A stretch of 5,879 nt of DNA, from positions 1 through 5,879 of the forward strand of contig CALISV010000130.1 of assembly GCA_938041615.1 (NCBI GenBank). Reading direction: 5' to 3'. The notes below the pieces were generated by a model. That model saw only the letters and a list, made by a program, of their open reading frames with translations, made no database searches and was not told where the DNA came from. The position numbers and the translations under genes were made by a program. Below, one piece after another: positions 1-5,381 of this stretch; the stretch's first letter is position 1, and each line of letters begins with the position of its first letter. Origin of the DNA: an uncultured Campylobacter sp. GTDB taxonomy: Bacteria; Campylobacterota; Campylobacteria; Campylobacterales; Campylobacteraceae.

Positions 1-2061
1 AACCGACGCGTTTAAAAAGTCGTTTGCGCCGTATGTCGCCTCGGCCATGCGGTCGTAGAGTTCGATGACCTTAAAGTCGTTTTTGCGTAGCGTCTCGACG
101 GCCGTTATCGTCGCGGCGGCGTCGGTGAGCCTGCCTAGCCCCATCAGCGCCTCAAATCTATAAAAAAGCACGGGCGAGACGTCGGCATACTCCTGCCTAG
201 ACGCGATAGCCAGCGCCTCGTCGGCCACGCGCAAGGCGTCGTTATACTTCTGCGTCTTTATCAAAACGGAGGCTAGTTTGATGAGCCACTCCACGCGGTC
301 GAGCATATCGGGCGTCGAGATATTTTGCGAGGCGAGCTCGTGCGCGGCGGCAAAACGAGAGAGGCGCATATAGCAGTCAAAGAGCTTAAATTTAGCCCCG
401 ATTTTCTCGCCTACGCCGTAGTTTTCGGTCAAATTTACAGCCGTAACGCAGTCGTTTTGACGGATGGCTTCACTCGCTAAATTTAGCGCCGCCTGATCCA
501 AGACAGCGCTAGCGTCCGTATCGTTTAGATCGCGCACGGCCTGGGTATAGCGCAGGACGGAGTCAAATTTACGCTCTTTTAGATAGAGCGCGACCTGCTC
601 TTTTAGCGCCTTGGCGCCGACGTCCGTTTTGCCGTATTTTTCGATGAGCGCGTCGTAGTGATCGTGTAGCTTTGTCGCGTTGCTTTCGTCGTTTCTGGCG
701 AAAAATAGCTTATCTAGCGCATTTTGCACGATGGCGGCGTACTGCCCGTCTGCAAACTCGCTTTGGTATCTTTTTAGGTATTCGTATGCTTTTTGCGTGT
801 CGGGGGTGCCTGTTAGCGCGATGCCTAGATTTTTTAGCACAGTTTCGTACTCATCGTCGTTTTTGTTTAGACGAGCGAGTAAAATTTCATAAATTCTCGC
901 GGCGATATCGTCCATATTTTTCTCGTGAAATACCCCAGCCAGCGTCGTTAGCTTGGACGCGTCGTTTAGCAGGTACTCTTGATTTTTGTTTAAAATTTTG
1001 AGCATAAAGTCCTTGGCGCGGTCAAATTTGGCCTTGTCGATGCTGCCCTGCACGAGACTCAGAGCCGCGCGGCTAGCGACATCTAGCGTCTGCGCCGAGT
1101 ACAGCACGTCCTCGTACATCTTTACCGCCTCATCCTGCCTGCCCGTGACGTAGAGCCTGTCGGCAAACTCAAGAACGGCTAGCTTGGTAAAATTTGAGTT
1201 TGGATGCTCGTTCATGAGGATATCTAGCGTGTAGTTCGCGTCACTAACGAGCTCCTGCCTAAGGTAAGCTTTTGTCACTAGATAGAGCACCTCGGGATAG
1301 TTTTCGTCCGACACGAACCGCCTCATCCACGCGCGCCCCTCGCTTGCGACATCCGCCGCGCCGAGCCCCTCGAAGCTATTTTGCGAGTCTAAAATTTTAT
1401 CCAAAGCGCGCAGTCTGTATAGCAAAAACTCGCTGGCAAAAATGCTGTTTGGGTAGCGCCTTAGCGCCGTCTGGATCGTCGCTATCGTGTCGTCGTAGCG
1501 TTTGGCGTCGTAGCTTTTTTTCACATCTAGGTACATATTTATGTCGTTGCTATCGCCGCTTTCTATCGGGGCTTTGTTTAGATCGAGCGGTCCGACGCTA
1601 GGCGCGGTCATCTGCTCAAATATCGGGGCGAAATTTATCCCCGCGTTTATTTGTTTTTTCAATTCGCTTAAATTTTGATCTATCACGATGGCGTGACGTT
1701 TGGCTGCGCCGCCGTTTTTACTAAACGGCACTGCGGATGCGCCGTAGAGAGGCTCGCTAGACGAGATCAAACGCGAGCTCGCGCGCGGCACGACGTAGAT
1801 ACGCATGCCGCCTTTTTCCTCGCGAAATCTAACTTCAGCCAGGGCTAAAATTTTATCATCGACCTTCGGCAGCGCGCCGCCGGCAACGTCGCAAAAATAC
1901 AGCTTGCGGTCGTAGGCGAGAATCTCCTCTTTGCAGACGAATTCCTTCTCGTCGCTGATGTTTATCACTGTGTAGGGCCTGCCGTCCTCTGCGCCCGAAT
2001 TTACGCTCAGGCTAAAAGAAAACGCCAAAATCGGTAAAAAAAGCAAAAAATATTTTCTCAT
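1..2061 (-). CDS. pflA: Paralysed flagella protein PflA, N-terminal 687 codons (3' end off the left edge)
   Basis: The frame is open with no stop from the ATG at 2061-2059 to the window edge. It starts with a signal peptide (MRKYFLLFLPILAFS, cleavage around residues 17-22). Residues about 25-110 are beta-rich and carry two cysteines (C43, C57). A linker follows, and from about residue 170 onward there are consecutive helical-pair repeats of TPR type, for example around 176-205 (YDAKRYDDTIATIQTALRRYP), 292-325 and 350-420. A second cysteine pair is at C538 and C563. Signal peptide, beta domain and long TPR solenoid match Campylobacter PflA, a periplasmic protein that with PflB builds the motor disks needed for stator incorporation and rotation. 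C. jejuni PflA is about 790 residues, so roughly 100 residues are missing here. No earlier in-frame start exists before a stop at 2095-2097. From memory, pflA follows the nuo operon in C. jejuni; here the upstream gene differs. The alternative is another periplasmic TPR protein. Confidence 0.82.
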   Translation of the reverse strand, partial: MRKYFLLFLPILAFSFSLSVNSGAEDGRPYTVINISDEKEFVCKEEILAYDRKLYFCDVAGGALPKVDDKILALAEVRFREEKGGMRIYVVPRASSRLISSSEPLYGASAVPFSKNGGAAKRHAIVIDQNLSELKKQINAGINFAPIFEQMTAPSVGPLDLNKAPIESGDSNDINMYLDVKKSYDAKRYDDTIATIQTALRRYPNSIFASEFLLYRLRALDKILDSQNSFEGLGAADVASEGRAWMRRFVSDENYPEVLYLVTKAYLRQELVSDANYTLDILMNEHPNSNFTKLAVLEFADRLYVTGRQDEAVKMYEDVLYSAQTLDVASRAALSLVQGSIDKAKFDRAKDFMLKILNKNQEYLLNDASKLTTLAGVFHEKNMDDIAARIYEILLARLNKNDDEYETVLKNLGIALTGTPDTQKAYEYLKRYQSEFADGQYAAIVQNALDKLFFARNDESNATKLHDHYDALIEKYGKTDVGAKALKEQVALYLKERKFDSVLRYTQAVRDLNDTDASAVLDQAALNLASEAIRQNDCVTAVNLTENYGVGEKIGAKFKLFDCYMRLSRFAAAHELASQNISTPDMLDRVEWLIKLASVLIKTQKYNDALRVADEALAIASRQEYADVSPVLFYRFEALMGLGRLTDAAATITAVETLRKNDFKVIELYDRMAEATYGANDFLNASV

Positions 2062-2067
2062 GCGACC

Positions 2068-2073
2068 ATTATA
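2068..2073 (-). promoter_or_regulatory. Likely pflA -10 box (TATAAT), almost touching the start codon
   Basis: The minus strand reads GGGTATAATGGTCGCATG, a perfect TATAAT hexamer ending 6 nt before the pflA ATG. A start site 6-8 nt after the hexamer would fall on or beside the ATG. There is no clear -35 box, which is usual for the Campylobacter vegetative sigma factor. The only Shine-Dalgarno-like run (AAAGGG, 2074-2079) is 12 nt from the ATG, too far to be typical. The other genes here have AAGGA at 6-7 nt. The box could be coincidental, with transcription starting farther upstream. Confidence 0.5.
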
Positions 2074-2087
2074 CCCTTTTTCGTTTA

Positions 2088-2121
2088 AAAAGCGCTATAA
2101 AAGCGAATATTACGCGCTTTT
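2088..2121. repeat. 8-bp inverted repeat upstream of pflA
   Basis: AAAAGCGC (2088-2095) and GCGCTTTT (2114-2121) are perfect inverted arms around an 18-nt spacer. On the minus strand the second arm runs into TTTTT, so it could act as a weak terminator for transcription arriving from the 251-residue gene. It also lies 15-48 bp upstream of the pflA -10 box, where an operator or AT-rich promoter element would sit. The long loop makes a strong terminator unlikely. Confidence 0.3.
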
Positions 2122-2184
2122 GAAGCGATTTTTTTACTAAATCTCGCGCATTAGGATAAAATTTTATTTAGCCTAAATTTAACT

Positions 2185-2196
2185 TTGCTATAGCAA
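2185..2196. repeat. 12-bp perfect palindrome in the gap before pflA
   Basis: TTGCTATAGCAA is its own reverse complement across all 12 bases and lies about 125 bp upstream of the pflA start. It could be an operator for a dimeric regulator, but I recognise no regulator for it and short AT-rich palindromes also arise by chance. Confidence 0.22.
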
Positions 2197-2208
2197 GAAA
2201 TTTGGATT

Positions 2209-2349
2209 TTAAAGCGGCGCGGCTGCGGATAGATTTACCAGTCTCATGCCAAAAGCTCCGCCCGCTGCCTCAAATTTGACGTAGCAAGCCCGGCTTTTAG
2301 GTTTAAATTTATAAAATTTGCCGCCTCTACGGATAAATTTATACGCCAC
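2209..2349 (-). pseudogene. Possible decayed second copy of the preceding gene's C-terminus (46 codons)
   Basis: A minus-strand frame, open from a GTG at 2349 to TAA at 2209-2211, encodes a basic 46-residue product. Its tail, ACYVKF..GGAFGMRLVNLS, can be aligned with the tail of the 251-residue protein just upstream, LCRAKF..GYAFKLVNIS: a cysteine, then KF, then G-x-A-F, then K/R-LVN-I/L-S. Both end within 2-6 residues of the shared LVN block. The frame has no Shine-Dalgarno site, no ATG until late (2247), and lies in a different frame from the upstream gene. It may be the remnant of a tandem duplicate or of a longer paralogue. It may also be chance: KF residues come easily from the abundant AAATTT word. 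Confidence 0.3.
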
Positions 2350-2365
2350 ATTTAGCCGCTTGCCG

Positions 2366-3121
2366 CTACGTCTCTTTTGAGATATTAACCAGCTTAAAGG
2401 CGTATCCGCTGAATTTCGCCCTGCAAAGCGCGACCGTGCCCTTCATCTGCGGCTCTAGCTTAAATTTAGCCACAACGTCGGCGCCATTAGCCTGCACACT
2501 CACTATATCACCGTCTTTTACCTTTGCAGCCGCAGCAAACGATGCCGAGCCGATTAGCTCTTTCGTTTCATCGCTCAAATTTGAACCGCCCGCCTCATCC
2601 ATAAAAAACACGACGCTACCGTCAAAGCTCTCAGGTTCTTTTAACGGCGTTAGCTTGCCGTCCGTTTTAAACTCGCCCTGCTCGCCGTCAGCCAAAACGA
2701 CGTTTTTACCGAGCATTTGCAAAAACTCGAATATATTTTTCGCGTCAGCATGAGCCAAAAAGGAGCCATCGATCACGATATTTTCGCACTCCTCTAAAAA
2801 CTCCGCGATCTGTTCAAACTCCTCCTCGCCGACGTTGCACTCGCCGCTTAGATATCCTTCATCCAGCTCGTCAAAGTATTCGCGCGTTTGTTCGTCAAAT
2901 TTAGCCGCGTCAAGAGAGTACTTACAAAGCAAAGTCAGCACGTAGCTAGTCGATCCGATCTCGCAGCGAACGAGATTTTCAGTACCTAAAATTTTATCCT
3001 CAAAGCAAGAAATATATAAAAACTCATTTTGCTTTATCTGCTCCGCTAGCTGCGGGTTTTGCTCGCAAAGCAGGCTTGCTAGACTCAAAGTTTTTGCATT
3101 TTTAAATTCGCCAAATTTCAT
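2366..3121 (-). CDS. Uncharacterised acidic 251-residue protein, possibly related to the C-terminal part of NuoG
   Basis: I do not recognise this protein with certainty. The ATG (3119-3121) has AAGGA at 3128-3132, 6 nt upstream, which supports the start. No signal peptide or membrane segment is visible, so it should be cytoplasmic. It is acidic, especially residues 75-115, and has seven scattered cysteines without a CxxC pair. Residues about 100-145 (helix, then NIVIDGSFLAHADAKNIFEFLQML, then KNVVLAD) resemble the repeating helix-strand pattern of molybdopterin-oxidoreductase-like domains. Residues about 195-232 (KVKDGDIVSVQANG...KGTVAL) resemble the small C-terminal barrel of that superfamily, as kept in complex I subunit NuoG. 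No iron-sulfur or cofactor-binding motif is seen. Campylobacter complex I lacks ordinary NuoE/NuoF and has unusual small proteins in their place, so a complex I accessory role is conceivable, but this is inference. It lies 84 bp after the racemase gene and probably has its own promoter. Confidence 0.8.
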   Translation of the reverse strand: MKFGEFKNAKTLSLASLLCEQNPQLAEQIKQNEFLYISCFEDKILGTENLVRCEIGSTSYVLTLLCKYSLDAAKFDEQTREYFDELDEGYLSGECNVGEEEFEQIAEFLEECENIVIDGSFLAHADAKNIFEFLQMLGKNVVLADGEQGEFKTDGKLTPLKEPESFDGSVVFFMDEAGGSNLSDETKELIGSASFAAAAKVKDGDIVSVQANGADVVAKFKLEPQMKGTVALCRAKFSGYAFKLVNISKET

Positions 3122-3148
3122 CGTTTATCCTTTAAATTTAGCTTGGAT

Positions 3149-3154
3149 TTTATA
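3149..3154 (-). promoter_or_regulatory. Candidate -10 box (TATAAA) for the 251-residue gene
   Basis: The minus strand reads TTTTTATAAAATCC about 28 bp before the ATG. A start around 3142 would leave a leader of about 20 nt carrying the AAAGGAT ribosome site at 3127-3133. Upstream sequence is T/A-rich with no clear -35 box, as expected for Campylobacter. The box is not a perfect TATAAT and the region is AT-rich, so chance is possible. Confidence 0.4.
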
Positions 3155-3176
3155 AAAATTTGTTTTAAGAGGGGGT

Positions 3177-3203
3177 AAATTTGCGCCGTTTAGACGCAAA
3201 TTT
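3177..3203 (-). terminator. Hairpin just after the racemase stop; weak terminator candidate
   Basis: Perfect 9-bp arms AAATTTGCG (3177-3185) and CGCAAATTT (3195-3203) enclose a 9-nt loop and begin 2 nt past the racemase stop codon. On the minus strand the stem is followed by TACCCCCTC, not a U run, so it would be a poor intrinsic terminator. On the plus strand it is followed by a T-rich run, but no plus-strand gene is there to end. It may instead protect the mRNA 3' end. Confidence 0.4.
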
Positions 3204-3205
3204 GA

Positions 3206-3889
3206 TTATTTTTTTAGGCCGAATTTGACGGCTGCTTTAGCAAGCTCGAGGGTAGCGTCTACAAATTTATCTTTTTTCGTCGCGTACGGTAAAAACAGCG
3301 GTATCTCCGTGCAAGCAGCGATATATGCGTCAGCCTCGATAGCCGCGATCGTCTCGTTAAAGAGACCCACGTACTCTTTTAGCTTGTTTGCCTTCGCGCC
3401 CTTGTAGATGCAGTCCATGATATTGGTCATCAAATTTTCGTGGATTTTCACGCACTCTAGGCCCGCGGCGATCAGCTCGTTTTCGTAAATTTTAGCCGCT
3501 GTCGTGCCGGTGGTGGCGATGACGGCGATTTTTTTAGCGTGCGGGAAATTCGACTTTATCGACGCGGTCGCGATTTTAGCGATGTGCAGGATATTTACGT
3601 CGCACTCGTCGGTTAGGCGCTTGGCAAAATAGTGAGCCGTGTTGCAAGCTATGCAGATAGCCTCGCAGCCCGCATTTTTGAGCCTCGTCGCAGACTCTTT
3701 CATAAAAGGAAACGGATCCTCGCCTCCGTGCAGGATATACGCCGTGCGGTCGGGGATCTGCGGGTGATTGTCGATTACGATGGGGATATTATCCTGGTCT
3801 TTTGCGGCGTTTGTGAGTTCTACGATCTTGGCGTACAGATCTATCGTAGCTAGCGGCCCCATGCCGCCTAAAATTCCGATTCGTTTCAT
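3206..3889 (-). CDS. Aspartate/glutamate racemase family protein (PLP-independent)
   Basis: This 227-residue cytoplasmic protein has the length and both signature cysteine motifs of the Asp/Glu racemase superfamily (AspR, YgeA/RacX). The N-terminus MKRIGILGGMGPLATIDLY carries the family's GGMGP turn. The first catalytic cysteine is C82 in CNTAH and the second is C193 in ACTEIP, where many members have GCTE. The two cysteines act as the acid/base pair that takes and returns the alpha proton, without pyridoxal phosphate. Lying behind aspA and dcuA suggests aspartate as substrate, interconverting D- and L-aspartate, but the sequence alone does not exclude glutamate or another amino acid. The classic glutamate racemase MurI is less likely given the RacX/AspR-type motifs. 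The ATG has AAGGA (3897-3901) 7 nt upstream. A strong terminator-like hairpin lies directly in front of that site, so expression may depend on read-through from dcuA. Confidence 0.85.
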   Translation of the reverse strand: MKRIGILGGMGPLATIDLYAKIVELTNAAKDQDNIPIVIDNHPQIPDRTAYILHGGEDPFPFMKESATRLKNAGCEAICIACNTAHYFAKRLTDECDVNILHIAKIATASIKSNFPHAKKIAVIATTGTTAAKIYENELIAAGLECVKIHENLMTNIMDCIYKGAKANKLKEYVGLFNETIAAIEADAYIAACTEIPLFLPYATKKDKFVDATLELAKAAVKFGLKK

Positions 3890-3911
3890 GAAAAAGTCCT
3901 TAAATTTAAAA

Positions 3912-3933
3912 AGCCGAGAGCGAAGTCTCGGCT
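3912..3933 (-). terminator. Intrinsic terminator after dcuA
   Basis: Perfect 8-bp GC-rich arms AGCCGAGA (3912-3919) and TCTCGGCT (3926-3933) enclose a 6-nt loop that reads CTTCGC on the minus strand (a UUCG-containing loop in RNA). The stem is followed by TTTTT and then AAATTT. It lies 18 bp past the dcuA stop, and its U tract nearly abuts the racemase Shine-Dalgarno site. This is the best terminator in the window. Confidence 0.8.
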
Positions 3934-3951
3934 AAATTTGGCTCAAAATTC

Positions 3952-5295
3952 TTAGAGAAGAATAGGAGCGATGAGGAATGCTAACGCAACCGAAAGAGCA
4001 ACCATGATGGTGCCAGGTACGAAGAATGAGTGGTTAAATACAAATTTACCGACTCTTGTCGTACCGGTATCGTCCATAGCGATAGCGCCCAAAGTCGTAG
4101 GATACGTAGGAAGTACAAATAGTCCTGAAACAGCGGCAAATGAAGCGACTAGGATCCAAATTTGACCTGAGTTTTCAGGCGTAGTCATACCTAGCGCAGC
4201 AGCGACCGCAGGCATCATAACGCGAGTGGTTGCGGCTTGAGAGTATAGCAAGCAGCTTAGGAAATATAGCGCGACGGCTAGTATAAACGGATACTGCGTA
4301 ACGACGTTTTTAGCTACCTCTTTGATGCTATCGATGTGGCCGTTAACGAAAGTAGTGCCTAGCCATGCGATACCGATGACGCATATGCACGCGTTCATAC
4401 CGCTTTGGAAAGTGCTGGTTGAAAGCAATTTGCTAGTGTCGATCTTACAAAGCGTAGCGATAAGGAAGCCAATAGTAAGCATAAAGCTGATGATAGCAGC
4501 GTCTCTAGAAAGGATAGGTTTTTCCACAATGCCAAGGCTCTTTGAAATAACGAGCGCATAGCAAACGACGACTAAAACGCCGATAGCAAATATCGCAACC
4601 GATCTTTTCGCATAAGGTTTAAGCTCTTGATACTCTACCTCTTTTATCTCCGAAACCGCGCCTCTAGCTAGTCTATCTTGATAGATAGGGTCTTTTGAGA
4701 GGTCAAGATCGTAAAATTTATTTACGATAAAGGCCGTAACGATCATAGCTACGAAAGTAGTAGATATGCAGATGAAAAGTAGCATCGGATAGCTAACACC
4801 AAGAGGCTCACAAACGCCGGTCATAGCAACGAAAGCCGCAGATATAGGGCTAGCGGTGATCGCTACTTGAGATGAAACGACCGAAAGCGCAAGAGGCGCG
4901 CTAGGTTTGATGTTTTGCGTTTTAGCAACCTCTACGATAACAGGGATCATAGAAAACGCAGTGTGACCTGTGCCTGCTAGGATCGTAAGCAGGTATGTAA
5001 CGATAGGCGCTAGGTAGTTGATTTGTTTTGGGTTCTTACGCAAAATTTTAGATGCGACCTGAACCAAATAATCAAGTCCGCCCGCGACTTGCATCGCAGT
5101 GATGGCCGAAATAACGGACGCGATGATTAAAATAACGTCCATCGGGATATCTTTCATATCCACTTTCATACCGAGCATCGCCAAGATAACGACGCCAAGA
5201 CCGCCGGCATATCCGACGCCCATTCCACCTAGTCTAACGCCTAGATAGATACCTCCGAGTAGGACTATAATCTGTAAAATCAGCATTATATCCAT
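3952..5295 (-). CDS. dcuA: Anaerobic C4-dicarboxylate transporter DcuA
   Basis: This 447-residue inner-membrane protein (E. coli DcuA is 433) belongs to the Dcu family of C4-dicarboxylate exchangers. It would exchange aspartate, fumarate or malate for succinate and so supply fumarate respiration. It is hydrophobic throughout, with about 10-12 membrane segments, the first at about 3-40 and the last at about 426-446. Blocks shared with DcuA include AMQVAGGLDYLV (67-78), LAGTGH (106-111), ITASPISAA (146-154), FQSGMNACICVIGIAWLGTTF (296-316), LLYSQAAT (349-356), LPTYPT (395-400) and MDDTGTTRVGKFVFNHSFF (407-425). The KxDTxxLLxxSTF and ACIC blocks point to DcuA rather than DcuB, although LAGTGH is closer to DcuB. 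The ATG has AAGGAG (5303-5308) at 7 nt. It follows aspA by 86 bp, the aspA-dcuA order known in C. jejuni. GC content is clearly lower than in pflA by eye, fitting a highly expressed gene. It ends at the strong hairpin at 3912-3933. Confidence 0.95.
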   Translation of the reverse strand: MDIMLILQIIVLLGGIYLGVRLGGMGVGYAGGLGVVILAMLGMKVDMKDIPMDVILIIASVISAITAMQVAGGLDYLVQVASKILRKNPKQINYLAPIVTYLLTILAGTGHTAFSMIPVIVEVAKTQNIKPSAPLALSVVSSQVAITASPISAAFVAMTGVCEPLGVSYPMLLFICISTTFVAMIVTAFIVNKFYDLDLSKDPIYQDRLARGAVSEIKEVEYQELKPYAKRSVAIFAIGVLVVVCYALVISKSLGIVEKPILSRDAAIISFMLTIGFLIATLCKIDTSKLLSTSTFQSGMNACICVIGIAWLGTTFVNGHIDSIKEVAKNVVTQYPFILAVALYFLSCLLYSQAATTRVMMPAVAAALGMTTPENSGQIWILVASFAAVSGLFVLPTYPTTLGAIAMDDTGTTRVGKFVFNHSFFVPGTIMVALSVALAFLIAPILL

Positions 5296-5327
5296 AGGAA
5301 AACTCCTTGTATTAGATTTTTTTACTT

Positions 5328-5333
5328 ACTATA
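5328..5333 (-). promoter_or_regulatory. Candidate dcuA -10 box (TATAGT)
   Basis: The minus strand reads AAATATAGTAAG between the post-aspA hairpin and dcuA. A start near 5321 would give a leader of about 26 nt holding the AAGGAG site. With the hairpin just upstream, this would let dcuA be transcribed independently of aspA. There is no -35 box, and the hexamer differs from TATAAT at one position. Confidence 0.35.
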
Positions 5334-5341
5334 TTTAAAAG

Positions 5342-5363
5342 GCGCCGAATTTGACTTCGGCGC
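5342..5363 (-). terminator. Terminator or attenuator hairpin between aspA and dcuA
   Basis: Perfect 8-bp arms GCGCCGAA (5342-5349) and TTCGGCGC (5356-5363) enclose a 6-nt loop, 18 bp past the aspA stop codon. On the minus strand the stem is followed by C and TTTT, then AAATA. The stem is stable but the U tract is short, so partial termination with read-through into dcuA is plausible. Confidence 0.65.
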
Positions 5364-5381
5364 TTTAAGACTTTTGCTCAA

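Larger units (their letters stand above)
2062..2365. other. 304-bp intergenic region between the 251-residue gene and pflA
   Basis: No well-supported gene lies here. The region is AT-rich and has seven AAATTT words between 2158 and 2340. It holds the likely pflA promoter (2068-2073), an inverted repeat (2088-2121), a 12-bp palindrome (2185-2196), and a short open frame on the minus strand (2209-2349) that may be a decayed copy of the preceding gene's 3' end. Other start codons open frames of only about a dozen codons. I find no convincing terminator directly after the upstream gene's stop codon. Confidence 0.6.

Noticed and set aside
672..1001. Plus-strand open frames of 70-109 codons inside pflA (also 1272-1601)
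   Set aside because: They run antisense to a 687-codon frame with a signal peptide and TPR pattern. Their products are Arg/Cys/Phe-rich, low-complexity and lack ribosome sites. The high GC of pflA explains the long antisense frames.
2286..2297. AAGCCCGGCTT as a terminator after the 251-residue gene
   Set aside because: The stem is only 4 bp with a 3-nt loop and no U tract on the minus strand.
2351..2363. GCCGCTTGCCGCT imperfect direct repeat at the 3' end of the 251-residue gene
   Set aside because: There are only two 6-base units, and no third unit or related copy is seen nearby, so chance is enough.
2436..2753. Plus-strand 105-codon open frame antisense to the 251-residue gene
   Set aside because: It is Ser/Pro/Ala-rich with no recognisable domain or ribosome site. 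The minus-strand gene has a good start, ribosome site and protein-like composition.
3225..3853. Plus-strand frames antisense to the racemase gene
   Set aside because: The racemase motifs (GGMGP, CNTAH, ACTE) fix the coding strand, and the antisense products have no family features.
3971..4561. Plus-strand frames antisense to dcuA
   Set aside because: dcuA is clear from end to end; these are mirror frames of its membrane segments.
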